Below are positions 7,950-18,100 of a stretch of 64,000 bases of DNA, piece after piece. Numbering within the stretch: position 1 is the first letter of the stretch; each line of letters starts with the position of its first letter. The notes beneath the pieces were generated by a model that did not search any database, had not been told where the DNA came from, and was given only the letters and a program-made list of their open reading frames with translations. The DNA comes from JACCYU01 sp050740315 (lineage in GTDB: Bacteria > Pseudomonadota > Gammaproteobacteria > JACCYU01): contig JBOIDC010000008.1 in the NCBI GenBank assembly GCA_050740315.1, positions 1 through 64,000 of the forward strand, given 5' to 3'. A program made the position numbers and the translations under genes.

Positions 7950-9344
7950 ATGAAACGCCGCGAAGCGCTCAAGACATTATTGGCCGCCATGGCGCTGCCG
8001 TCACTGCTGCCGTCGCAACTTGCGCTCGGCGCCATTCACAAAGGCGCGACGAGTCAGGCCAAACGGCCAAACATCATCCTCATTCTCGCGGATGACTTAG
8101 GCTACGGGCAACTCGGCTGTGACGGTAACCGCTTTAACGAGACGCCCAATCTGGACCGCATCGCGCGCGAGGGATTACGTTTCAGCAACGCTTATGCCTC
8201 GGCCGCGGTCTGCTCGCCCACACGCGCCGCGCTGATGACGGGTCAGCATCCGGCGCGTCAGGGGATCACGGATTATCTGGCCAGAGACGACGAGCATTAC
8301 CTGTCTCCATCTTATGTCACGATCAACGAACGCCTGAAGTCGGCCGGTTACGCGACGGGCCTGATCGGCAAGTGGCATCTCACCGGTGACTACGATAAAA
8401 ATCTAGGCGCGCCGCACCGCCACGGCTGGGACGAGGTCCTGCTTTCGGAAACGCGCTACATCGCGTCTGGAGCTTATTTTGCGCCCTATTCTTTCATGCC
8501 CAGGGTCGAGCCGCGCGAACCGAACGAATATCTCACCGATCGGCTCAACGCCGAGGCGGTGGATTTCATCCGCCGCCACCGCGACGAACCGTTTTTTCTC
8601 TATCTCTCGCACTACGCGGTGCACAAGACCCTGGCGGCGAAGGGCGACGTGATCGCCAAATACGCGGCCAAGCCGGGCGCGGGCAGCAACGGCAACGATC
8701 CGCTCCTGGCCGCCATGCTCGAGAGCATCGACGACGGCGTGGGGCAGATTCTGCACACGCTCAAGGATCTCGGGCTGGATGATAATACCCTGATCGTGTT
8801 TACCTCGGATAACGGCGGCGAGATGCCTACCGCACCATTGCGAACGGTGAAGTCAACGCTTTATGAAGGCGGCATCCGTGTGCCGCTGGTGATGCGTTAT
8901 CCGGCCGGCATGCGCGCCGGCGCCGTGAGTCATACGCCGGTTGTAACCCATGATTTCTATCCGACATTCATGGAACTGGCGGACGTCCGCTCACCTGCCC
9001 GGCAGCCCGTCGATGGCATCAGCCTGACGCCGCTATTCAGCGGCCCGTATGAGCTATCGCGCAACACGCTGTATTGGCATTATCCGCGCGCCAAGCCGCA
9101 TGCGCTCGGCGGGCGTTCCTCGGGCGCGATTCGTTATGCGGACTACAAGCTGATTGAATTCTTCGACACCGGCGAGGTGGAACTGTACGACCTTCGTCAC
9201 GACATCGGCGAATCAAAAAATCTGGCGGCCGCGATGCCGCGCAGGGTAGCCGAATTGCGCGACATGCTCGGCGCCTGGCGCGTAAGCACCCACGCCAGCA
9301 TGGAGCCGATGCGCACCTTGGCGATGACCGCTGCGCGGAGATAA
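7950..9344 (+). CDS. Sulfatase (arylsulfatase A type), Tat-exported, copy 1
   Basis: Hydrolyses sulfate esters, here probably on a glycan. The 464-residue protein begins with a twin-arginine-like signal (KRREALK followed by a hydrophobic stretch ending at LALGA), which fits export of a folded metalloenzyme. The sulfatase signature CSPTR at residues 88-92 carries Cys88, the residue converted to formylglycine, and LADDLGYG (47-54) supplies calcium-binding aspartates. The second metal motif is FTSDNGGE. A strong GGGGAGGG precedes the ATG. It is closely similar throughout to the next sulfatase, so the two arose by tandem duplication. The Cys-type site needs a maturation enzyme that is not in the window. 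Confidence 0.93.
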   Translation: MKRREALKTLLAAMALPSLLPSQLALGAIHKGATSQAKRPNIILILADDLGYGQLGCDGNRFNETPNLDRIAREGLRFSNAYASAAVCSPTRAALMTGQHPARQGITDYLARDDEHYLSPSYVTINERLKSAGYATGLIGKWHLTGDYDKNLGAPHRHGWDEVLLSETRYIASGAYFAPYSFMPRVEPREPNEYLTDRLNAEAVDFIRRHRDEPFFLYLSHYAVHKTLAAKGDVIAKYAAKPGAGSNGNDPLLAAMLESIDDGVGQILHTLKDLGLDDNTLIVFTSDNGGEMPTAPLRTVKSTLYEGGIRVPLVMRYPAGMRAGAVSHTPVVTHDFYPTFMELADVRSPARQPVDGISLTPLFSGPYELSRNTLYWHYPRAKPHALGGRSSGAIRYADYKLIEFFDTGEVELYDLRHDIGESKNLAAAMPRRVAELRDMLGAWRVSTHASMEPMRTLAMTAARR

Positions 9345-9763
9345 TTTATCGTGGCGGGCGCATGCACGCCCTATATCGTGGTACGCTAATCGAGGAGGAA
9401 AAATCCGCGGCAGTGGCTTGATTCGGATGCATGAGCCTAATATAAGAGAATCCATTGGGCGGGGCGTTGTTTGGATCCAGAAGGTATGCGCTATTACTGT
9501 CATGCTGAAGGAGCCCTTCGGCGGTGCTCAGGACGGGCTCCGTGACTGAAGAACCTTCTTCGTCTCAAGCACGCGTCGAGATTTCTCCGCGGAGTTTAGC
9601 TTGAACGCAGTGAAAGGTCTGAATGACAAGAGGAGCGTTGGGATAGGTTTTTAGAAGTATGGCTGAATGACCAGCCGCCGCAGCTGAGGCATCGCGCCGC
9701 CACTGTTGTTACACCTCCACAAAAAACGCGCAAAGCGTGTTCGTCTAAACGAGGGGAGGATTC
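9345..9763. other. 419-bp intergenic region between the two sulfatase genes
   Basis: No gene seen. The first 150 bp hold only short stems such as GGGCG-CATGCA-CGCCC. Bases 9499-9628 look like a dispersed intergenic repeat (separate entry). The last 100 bp precede the second sulfatase and end in GAGGGGAGG, its ribosome binding site. I see no convincing promoter, though the length leaves room for one. Confidence 0.5.
9499..9628. repeat. Dispersed intergenic repeat with TGTCAT/ATGACA ends
   Basis: A 130-bp segment starts TGTCATGCTGAA and ends GGTCTGAATGACA, giving 6-bp terminal inverted repeats (TGTCAT/ATGACA). Its wording, with internal CGTCGAGATTTCT and TTGAACGCAGTGAAAGG, resembles the intergenic repeats of the type TGTCATTCTGAGC...GAATGACA seen in many environmental bacterial genomes. 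I see no second copy in this window, so family membership rests on recollection of that pattern. Confidence 0.45.
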
Positions 9764-11158
9764 ATGAAACGCCGGGAGGCAATCAAAACATTCCTCAGCG
9801 CCGCATTGCTGTCGCTGGCGTCGCCATTGACCTTCGGCGCAGCGCGCAAAGCGGCCGCCAAACAACCGAACATCATCCTCATCCTCGCCGACGACCTCGG
9901 CTACGGCGCCCTCGGCAGTTACGGCAACCGCTTCAACGAGACACCCAACCTGGACCACCTGGCCCGCGAGGGGCTGCGCTTTACGGACGCCTATGCCTCG
10001 GCCACCGTCTGCTCGCCGACACGCGCCGCCTTGATGACGGGCCAGCACCCGGCGCGCTCGGGCATCACGAATTATCTGGAAGGCGACGACGTCAAGTTTC
10101 TCTCTCCCTCGTATATCACGCTCAACGAGCGCCTGAAATCGGCCGGCTACGTGACCGGACTGGTGGGTAAGTGGCACCTGACGGGAGATTACTCGAAGCG
10201 TCGCGGCGCGCCGCGGGTCCACAACTGGGATGAAGTTATTCTTTCGGAGACAGAGCACATCAAGCTGGGCGATTACTTCCCGCCGTACTTCTTCATGCCG
10301 GAAGTCAAGGCGCGCGAGCCCAACGAATACCTGACCGACCGGCTCAACCTGGAAGCGGTCGAATTCATCCGCCGTCATCAGTACGAACCGTTCTTTTTAT
10401 ATCTATCCCATTACGCGCCGCACACGAACCTGGCGGCGAAACCGGATGTGGTCGCCAAATACGAGCGCAAACCGGGCGCCGGCAAGCAGAAAGGAAAGAA
10501 TCCAGTGCTCGCGGCGATGCTGGAGAGCATCGACGACGGCGTTGGACCGATCCTGCAAACCCTCCAGAAACTCGGTCTGGACAACGACACCCTTGTTATT
10601 TTCACCTCCGATAACGGCGGCGAGACCAACGTCACGACGAACGCGCCGCTGCGGTTGGGCAAATCGTGGTTGTACGAAGGCGGCATCCGTGTGCCGCTGG
10701 TGATGCGCTATCCCGCCAGTATTCGCGCGGGAACGGTCAGCCACGCGCCGGTCGTCACGCACGACTGGTATCCGACCTTCATGGAACTGGGCGGCGCACG
10801 CGCGGGTGACGGGCAGCCCTTCGATGGTGCCAGCCTCACGCCGCTCTTCGCCGGGCGTGATCAACTCGAGCGCGACACACTCTACTGGCACTACCCGCTC
10901 GCCGAACCGCACTTTCTCGGCGGCCGTTCCGCTGCCGCCATGCGCCACGATAACTGGAAGCTGATCGAGTTCCTCGACACCGGCGAGATGGAGCTTTACA
11001 ACCTCGCCGAAGACATCGGCGAAACGAAAAATCTTGCGCAGGAAATGCCGGAGAGGGTTACCGAGTTGCACGGCATGATGAAGGACTGGCGCCAATGGAT
11101 CGGCGCGAGCATGGATCCGATGCGGCCGTTGGCGACGGCGGATCAGGTGCATGGATGA
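9764..11158 (+). CDS. Sulfatase (arylsulfatase A type), Tat-exported, copy 2
   Basis: Paralogue of the preceding sulfatase, identical in length (464 residues) and collinear along its whole length. The start follows GAGGGGAGG. The N-terminus KRREAIKTFL and hydrophobic stretch again look like a Tat signal. The formylglycine motif is CSPTR at residues 83-87, the metal motif LADDLGYG at 41-48, and FTSDNGGE follows later. Compared with copy 1 it has an insertion after the DNGGE motif (TNVTTNAPLR) and differs in residues likely to line the substrate pocket, so the pair may act on different sulfate positions (inference). It closes the first sugar block; the next gene is unrelated. Confidence 0.93.
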   Translation: MKRREAIKTFLSAALLSLASPLTFGAARKAAAKQPNIILILADDLGYGALGSYGNRFNETPNLDHLAREGLRFTDAYASATVCSPTRAALMTGQHPARSGITNYLEGDDVKFLSPSYITLNERLKSAGYVTGLVGKWHLTGDYSKRRGAPRVHNWDEVILSETEHIKLGDYFPPYFFMPEVKAREPNEYLTDRLNLEAVEFIRRHQYEPFFLYLSHYAPHTNLAAKPDVVAKYERKPGAGKQKGKNPVLAAMLESIDDGVGPILQTLQKLGLDNDTLVIFTSDNGGETNVTTNAPLRLGKSWLYEGGIRVPLVMRYPASIRAGTVSHAPVVTHDWYPTFMELGGARAGDGQPFDGASLTPLFAGRDQLERDTLYWHYPLAEPHFLGGRSAAAMRHDNWKLIEFLDTGEMELYNLAEDIGETKNLAQEMPERVTELHGMMKDWRQWIGASMDPMRPLATADQVHG

Positions 11159-11265
11159 TGATCGCGTCCGCCATTTCCGCATGCGATGTCGCGACAGGTG
11201 TCAAGCGCGTGCCTGTACACGTTAGCTGGCCGGAAAGCGCCGGCATGACGCTGGCAACATAGTCT

Positions 11266-12180
11266 ATGCCTCTTCCTAATTTTCAATCGCTCATGTTCCC
11301 ACTTCTGCGATCGTTAGCCGACGGCGCGGAGCGATCCACTCAGGAGACGATTGAGGCGCTGCAAGCCGATCTTGGCCTTTCTGACGCCGATATCGCTGAA
11401 CCGATGCCGAGCGGGCGTGGCCCTTTATTTACGAACCGTATCGCCTGGAGCAAACTCCATTTAAAGCGCGCCGGTTTACTCGATTCTCCCAAGCGTGGCG
11501 TGTATCGAATTACTGACCGGGGACGCGAGCTACTACACGCGAATCCTTCGACAGTAAATATGGCTTATTTGGCGCGCTATCCAGAGTATTTGGCGTTCCG
11601 CAACCGCAAGCCGGCCGCCGATGATTCAGCGGAAGCCGCGGTATCGGCCGAGCTCGTTGAACGCACGCCAGAGGAATACATCGAGTACGGTTATAGCCGT
11701 CTTCGCTCCGCGCTGGCGGAGGAAATCCTCGGTCACGTGGCAAAGATGCCGCCAGCGTCGTTCGAGCAGTTAGTCGTCGATTTACTTGTGGCAATCGGTT
11801 ACGGAGGATCACAACGCGATGCGGGCCACGCGATTGGCCGAAGCGGCGACGAAGGAATAGACGGGATTATTAAGGAAGATCGGCTCGGCCTCGAAACGAT
11901 CTATATCCAAGCCAAGCGATGGCAAGGAGCCGTCGGGCGGCCAGAGATTCAACGCTTCGCAGGCGCACTCCAAGGGCAGCGAGCACGAAAAGGCGTTCTC
12001 ATCACGACCTCCGATTTCACTAAGGACGCCAGGGCGTACGCCGCGTCTATCCAGAGCACGATTGTTCTAGTCGATGGCACCCAGCTCGCGGAACTGATGA
12101 TCGATCATGGTATTGGTGTAGCGCTTGTTGACAGCTATCAAATCAAGAGGCTCGACTCCGATTACTTTGCGGCCGAGTAG
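11266..12180 (+). CDS. mrr: Mrr-type restriction endonuclease
   Basis: Type IV restriction enzyme that cuts modified DNA. At 304 residues it has the same length as E. coli Mrr as I recall it and the same layout: an N-terminal winged-helix domain (about 1-90; KLHLKRAGLLDSPKRGVYRITDRG) and a C-terminal PD-(D/E)XK catalytic domain. The active-site set is Glu167 (SFEQLVVDLL), Asp199 (GDEGIDGII) and Gln215-x-Lys217 (YIQAKRWQ), followed by VGRPEIQRFAGAL and GVLITTSDF. It sits alone between the sulfatase and GH2 genes, looks less GC-rich than its neighbours by eye, and has no methylase partner, as expected for Mrr. It was probably acquired by transfer. Confidence 0.93.
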   Translation: MPLPNFQSLMFPLLRSLADGAERSTQETIEALQADLGLSDADIAEPMPSGRGPLFTNRIAWSKLHLKRAGLLDSPKRGVYRITDRGRELLHANPSTVNMAYLARYPEYLAFRNRKPAADDSAEAAVSAELVERTPEEYIEYGYSRLRSALAEEILGHVAKMPPASFEQLVVDLLVAIGYGGSQRDAGHAIGRSGDEGIDGIIKEDRLGLETIYIQAKRWQGAVGRPEIQRFAGALQGQRARKGVLITTSDFTKDARAYAASIQSTIVLVDGTQLAELMIDHGIGVALVDSYQIKRLDSDYFAAE

Positions 12181-12328
12181 CTTTCATAGGCAGCAAAAAC
12201 TGCGCTGTTGCAAGGACGGGAACCAAGCTTTGCGATGGTACGTCCTGAATCTGCGACGGCGCTGTCAACCGTTTCGTTCATTCGCGTTTACCTCAATCCT
12301 CGATCAATCTAACTAGAATTGAATCGCC

Positions 12329-15133
12329 ATGAAGCTCATCTCGATCGCCATCACCGTCGCACTTTGGTTCACGATCTTTCCGGCCAACGCGCAGGGCTTT
12401 ACCGATACCAACATTCCCCTTCCCGAGCACCCGCGCCCGGATTTCGAGCGCGAAAATTGGGTTAACCTCAACGGCGAGTGGCGATTCCGCTTCGACGCTC
12501 AGAACGTCGGCGTGAAGCAAAAGTGGTTTCAGAAAGGATTGCAGCAAAGTCAGGAGATCGTCGTGCCATTCCCGTGGGGATCGCCGCTGTCCGGCGTTGA
12601 AGACACGGCGGACATCGCCTGGTACGAACGCGCTATCAAGGCGCCTGCCGACTGGAAAGGCCAGCGCGTGTTTCTCGTGATCGGCGCTTCCGACTGGCGC
12701 ACGTCGGTGTGGTTCGACGGGCACAAGCTCGGGGAGCATCAGGGCGGTTACACGCCGTTCGAGTTCGAGTTGACGCAGCATCTGAAACCCGGCCAGGCGC
12801 AGCGGCTGGTGATTCGCGTGGATGACACGCCGCATTCATATAAACTCGAAGGCAAGCAAGGCTACGGCGAGGCCAAAGGCATCTGGCAGACGCCGTATCT
12901 GGAGGCGCGCGGCGACGCGCCGCTCAAGGCCATCCATTACTCGCCGGATATCGAAAACGACGCCGTGTCGGTGACGGCTTATCTGCACGAACCGGCGCCG
13001 GCGAACCTCAACCTTCGGCTCCATTTCGAAACGGGCAACGTGGATGCGGTCTCGCAACGCATTACCAAAGGTGCCGAGAAGGTAACCTTCGAAGTCCCTA
13101 TTGCCGATCCGCAACTCTGGTCGCTGGACGATCCTTTTCTGTACGAAGTCGAGGCTACGGTAGGTGGGCAAGGCATCGATGCCGACCAAGTGGACACCTA
13201 CTTCGGCATGCGCTCGATCTCGGTCGTGAATCTCCCCGGCACGGACTATCCGTACATCGCGCTCAATGGCGAGCCGGTCTATCTCGAACTCGCGCTCGAT
13301 CAAGCCTACCACCCGGACGGTTTCTATACGTTTCCAACCGACCAGTTCATACGCGACGAGGTGCTGCGGGCGAAGCAGATCGGGCTCAATGGACTGCGCG
13401 TGCACATCAAGGTGCCCATCCCGCGCAAGCTCTACTGGGCCGACAAACTTGGCATGCTCATTATGGCCGACGTGCCCAACAGCTGGGGCGAGCCCGATCC
13501 GCGCATGTTCCGCGAGCACGAATTCGCCATGCGCGGGATGATCGCGCGCGACTACAACCATCCGTCGATCTTTTCGTGGATCGTGTTCAACGAGACCTGG
13601 GGGCTTAAACACGACCCCGAAGGCGAAAAGGAATATCGGCCGGAGACCCAGCAGCGCGTCGTAAAAGCATACAAGATCGCGAAGTCGCTGGATGCCACCC
13701 GATTGGTCGAAGACAACTCGACCTGCTGCGGCTACGGCCACACCGAGACCGACATCAACTCATGGCACAAGTATCTGGCGGGCTACGAGGTGGCGCCGCA
13801 TCTCAACAACGTCGTGAACAAAAGCCACCCGGGGTCGGGCTTCAATTTCGAGGAAGGTTACAGGCAAGGCAATCAGCCGCTCATCAACTCGGAATTCGGC
13901 AACGTGTGGGGCTACGACGGCAGCACCGGCGACGTGGATTATTCCTGGGACTATCACATCTTCATCAACGAGTTCAGAAAGCGGCCGGAAATCGCGGGCT
14001 GGCTCTACACTGAGCTGACCGATGTTATCAATGAGTGGAACGGCTACTGGCGCTTCGACCGCTCCAACAAGGAAACCGGGCTCGGCGAACTGGTCGACGG
14101 CATGTCGCTGAAGGATCTGCACGCGCCGCTGTACGTGATCGTGGGCGACGAAATGAGCGCGGAAGTGTCGGCCGGGGAGAAAGTATCCGTGCCGCTCTGG
14201 GGCTCGTTTCTCACCGGCAGCCGCGCTTACGGCGATGAGCTGGTTCTGGACAGCGAACTGTACGGATGGGATACGCTCGGCAGGAAAGAAATTTACGAGA
14301 CTACGAGTCAACGCATTCCCTATCGCCCCTGGATGACCGGTAAACTCGATCCGCTTACGGTGCGGATGCCCGACGAGCCGGGTGTCGCGATCCTTGCGAC
14401 CGAACTGAAGAACGCGGCGGGTAACGTGCTTCACCGCAACTTCACCAGCTTTGTCGTCGAGGGCAACCCGCCGCGCGAGACGCAGGCCGCTAACGGCGAA
14501 CCGGAACGCATCGTGCGCTCGGATCCCGCTGCTTTCAGCCACGCCGAATGGTCGCTCAAGCAATGGAACGTGCTGGATGGCCTCAAGGTCAACGGCGCGG
14601 GCAGCGGCTTTTTCGAATACACGATCCCGTGGCCATCGGACGTGGATCGCGGCGACGTCGAAGCGGCCACGTTTATCGTCGAAGCCTCCGCCAAGCAACT
14701 GTTCGGCAAGGATCAGGCAAGCGCGGGTCAGATCGAAGGCGCGTGGATGCGCGGCGAAGGCACCTTCGACCCCAGCCTGAACCGCAACGCCTATCCCATG
14801 ACCGACGAGACCTTGTTCCCCAGCGCCGTGACGGTGTCTTTCAACGGCACGGTGGCCGACCAGGTGCAGCTCGCCGACGATCCCGCCGATCATCGCGGCA
14901 TTCTTTCCTGGCACAGCCAGTTGCAGGATCAGTATTTGCGTGAGGCAGGTTCGTACGGCCAACTGGTCAGCGTCGCGATTCCACCGGCGGCACTTGAAGA
15001 AGCCGCGGACACCGGCGAGTTAGTCGTGCGCCTGGAAGTGGACGAAGCCCTGCCCGGCGGCCTGGCCATATACGGGAAGGACTTTGGTCGCTATCCGCTC
15101 GACCCGACGGTGGTGTTCGCGCTTAAAGAGTGA
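12329..15133 (+). CDS. Secreted glycoside hydrolase family 2 protein (beta-galactosidase-like)
   Basis: Retaining glycosidase of the GH2 clan (beta-galactosidase, glucuronidase or mannosidase activities). The 934-residue protein starts with a signal peptide (cut near PANAQ, residue 22). The jelly-roll sugar-binding domain follows (about 30-210; NGEWRFRFD, DIAWYERA, SDWRTSVWFDGHKLGEHQGG), then an immunoglobulin-like domain and the TIM barrel. The acid/base is Glu422 in the Asn-Glu pair of WIVFNETWG, and the likely nucleophile is Glu522 in INSEFGNVWG. The last 250 residues form further beta-sandwich domains. With GH43, sulfatases and gal genes upstream it probably releases galactose or a related sugar from a glycan. 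Mrr separates it from the sulfatases. Confidence 0.9.
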   Translation: MKLISIAITVALWFTIFPANAQGFTDTNIPLPEHPRPDFERENWVNLNGEWRFRFDAQNVGVKQKWFQKGLQQSQEIVVPFPWGSPLSGVEDTADIAWYERAIKAPADWKGQRVFLVIGASDWRTSVWFDGHKLGEHQGGYTPFEFELTQHLKPGQAQRLVIRVDDTPHSYKLEGKQGYGEAKGIWQTPYLEARGDAPLKAIHYSPDIENDAVSVTAYLHEPAPANLNLRLHFETGNVDAVSQRITKGAEKVTFEVPIADPQLWSLDDPFLYEVEATVGGQGIDADQVDTYFGMRSISVVNLPGTDYPYIALNGEPVYLELALDQAYHPDGFYTFPTDQFIRDEVLRAKQIGLNGLRVHIKVPIPRKLYWADKLGMLIMADVPNSWGEPDPRMFREHEFAMRGMIARDYNHPSIFSWIVFNETWGLKHDPEGEKEYRPETQQRVVKAYKIAKSLDATRLVEDNSTCCGYGHTETDINSWHKYLAGYEVAPHLNNVVNKSHPGSGFNFEEGYRQGNQPLINSEFGNVWGYDGSTGDVDYSWDYHIFINEFRKRPEIAGWLYTELTDVINEWNGYWRFDRSNKETGLGELVDGMSLKDLHAPLYVIVGDEMSAEVSAGEKVSVPLWGSFLTGSRAYGDELVLDSELYGWDTLGRKEIYETTSQRIPYRPWMTGKLDPLTVRMPDEPGVAILATELKNAAGNVLHRNFTSFVVEGNPPRETQAANGEPERIVRSDPAAFSHAEWSLKQWNVLDGLKVNGAGSGFFEYTIPWPSDVDRGDVEAATFIVEASAKQLFGKDQASAGQIEGAWMRGEGTFDPSLNRNAYPMTDETLFPSAVTVSFNGTVADQVQLADDPADHRGILSWHSQLQDQYLREAGSYGQLVSVAIPPAALEEAADTGELVVRLEVDEALPGGLAIYGKDFGRYPLDPTVVFALKE

Positions 15134-15165
15134 CTTGCCCGTTGATTCAGGAGTCGACCTGGACC

Positions 15166-18100
15166 ATGCCCGAGTCTAACGACAAACTCGTTGACCTCAT
15201 CGACTACGTGCGCCAACTGGCAGAACTCGGCCAGAAGCCGGTCTTTTCTGTCAAAGAATATAAACAGCTGCTCTACCACGAATCCGCGCTGAAGAACCGG
15301 ATTGGTATCCACCATAATTTAAATGATGACGACGGCCCGATCTGGCTGAAGATCGAGAGGCTCAAGCGCCTTGATCCGCCTGAACCTCCTGAGATTATTC
15401 GTGACTGGATCACTGTTGGTCGCGATCCATTTCAGTCACCCGCAGTCGCAGACACTCGCACGGATACGCTTGACAAGAAAGAGGCAGCCCGACTCGTTGA
15501 GGAAGGGGTACTTGATGCGGCCGATGTGCAGTCTGCGCTGAAGCCTCAACCGGGCCGCGAACGGGTGGACGTGATCTATCGGCGCGAAAACCTCCCCGAA
15601 ATCGAACATACGATCGAGCAATATCTTGGCCAAACCTGGACGCCGTGGTCGGAAACGGAGAAACCTCGACGCGAGAGCATCGCCATTTATGACAAATTCT
15701 TCAGCACCTACCAGGCAATTGCCTCAGAGGACGGCGATGAACCGCTGGAACTTGTCTGGGGCGTCGGCATTGCGCGGTGGAAGATCCAAAGCAGGGAGAT
15801 CGACCATCCTTTGATCGAGCAGCTTGTGGATTTACAGGTCAACACAGATAGCGGGGCCATTACACTTCGCCCCCGATCTACCGAACCCCAGCTTGCGCTC
15901 AAACCCTACTTTGCACTGGAGATTAGCGGCGCCGACACTGTCTTTAATTTCGCACGCGATTTCCTTGGCCGGCGTCCGGAAGACGAAGAATTCTCACCAT
16001 TTCTGGCTGGCAGTTTTGAGCCAATTCTAAGGCAGGCCGTCGCTCATCTGGATAACCAAGGCCAATACCATCCCGACGAGCGTGGTGACATCACCGATCG
16101 TGGCGTGCCCAACGCGAAGCAAACGCTCGCAGTTACGGACACCTGGGCTATTTACGCCCGTCGCCGCTCCGACAGCTTCTTTGTAGCGGACCTTGACCGT
16201 CTCAAAAAGGCAGTAGCGAACGCAGACCAACTACCTGGACCTGCCGAACGATTGGTCACCGAACCCCCTGATGAGGGAGGCTATCATTCACCAGTCATCA
16301 ATCTCGGCGCTGGCTTTAACGGATATCACGAGGGCACTGGCGGAAGCGTCGGTGGCGGGCGTCTCATCTCACCCGATGCTCCCATTGACGACGATCTTCC
16401 GCAGGATTTCTTCTTCCCTAAGGCATTTAACGACGAACAGATCTCCATCGTTCAGCGGCTGTCGACTGCCGATGGCGTCGTCGTGCAGGGACCACCTGGC
16501 ACAGGCAAGACGCACACCATCGCGAATATCATCTGTCACTATTTGGCCACGGGCAAGCGCGTACTGGTTACGTCGCAGAAGGAGGGCGCACTGTCGGTTC
16601 TGCGGCAACAAGTACCCGAAGGCATCCGAGATCTGGTCATCAGCTTGCTTACTAACGAGCGAGAAGGTCTTAAGCAACTGGAAACGGCGGTCAGGCTGCT
16701 GGCCAATACAGCGACTCGGCGAGACCCGAGGCAGCTTGAGCGCGACATTATCGCCGGTCAGCAGCGAATTGTTGCTCTGCAAAACGAAATCGCTGGCATC
16801 GAGACGGAACTTGAAGAGTGGGCGAACAAACATCTGCGCCGCGTCGATGGTTGGGGTGGAACCAGCCTTCTACCCGAGGAACTGGCCAGACAACTTGTTG
16901 ATGAGCGCGAACAGCATGTGTGGTTTCCAGACAATTTGTCCGCGGATGCGACGCCTCAGTTTACGGACGCGGAAATCGCTCGGTTACGAGAGAGTCGCAA
17001 GACCGTAGGTAATGATCTCGCCTATCTGAACGAAGACCTGCCGGCGCTCGCTGATCTTCCGGATTCCGCCGTTCTCGCCGCGATACATCAGGACTTGGTC
17101 AATGCGCAAAAACTGGATCGGCAAGCCCGGGCTGGCGGCGTGCCCATGTTGTCGCTCTCGGCCACTAATGCCATCGACCGTGCGCAGAGCTTGCTGGCGT
17201 GCGTACAACGGATAACGGAGTTTTACGAAAGGATCGAGAACAGCCCTTGGCTACGCAAGATTTTTGCCGTCTGGCAGCAAGATGGCTTCGATTCTCAACG
17301 AGTACAGTTATTCGCGGAGCTGGTGGACGCCATGCGGCCCATCCACGTTCGCAGGAACGACATGCTGCGAGCCGCGATTACGGTATCTGATGAGGCCTGT
17401 TCCGATCCGCAGATTGCTACGGCAGTGGCGCGGGCGGCGGAAGGCTCGAGTCCGTTTGGGTGGCTGGCTGTCGGCAAGTCGCAGGCCCGCCAACGCTTCG
17501 GGGAAATGCGCCTCCAGGGCAGGAGGCCCGACGAGCGCGATGAGTGGCAGCTGGTTGCAGATTATCTAGCTTGGCGACGGGAGATTAGCTCGCTCTGCAC
17601 GCGATGGAATCGTCTGGGTGCAGAGTTCGACTTGCCTGATCTGGCCGATCAAGGCGAAGCTACGGCCCGCTGGATCTCCGCAACGATCGAGATAATCGAT
17701 GCGGGGGCTGTCGTGCTGATCACACATAGGTCGAAAATCGAGTCTGAATTGCCGGTGCTTTTTCCCGCCGGCTTGAATGCGGCCGAGATCGTCTCGACGC
17801 CCGCAGCGGCCAGACAGGCGGCTGAGGTCATACGGCTGAACCTTGCAAAGCATAGACTTGCGGCCTCACGCAGTCGCATTACAAATCTTCGGGACCGGCT
17901 TGCGCAATCCGGCACGCCGCTTGGGAACAGGCTACATGCCTTCCTCACTTCCCAAGTTGGGCATGCCGCGTTATCGGCGAGCGCCCTGGCCGACGAATGG
18001 GAGGCGCTCTGCCGCGAACTCGCTCATATTCATGAACTCCGGCCAGCCTTCGCTACTATTGAGCGCGTGGCTGCAGCGATCGAGTCATCCGGCGCGCCCA

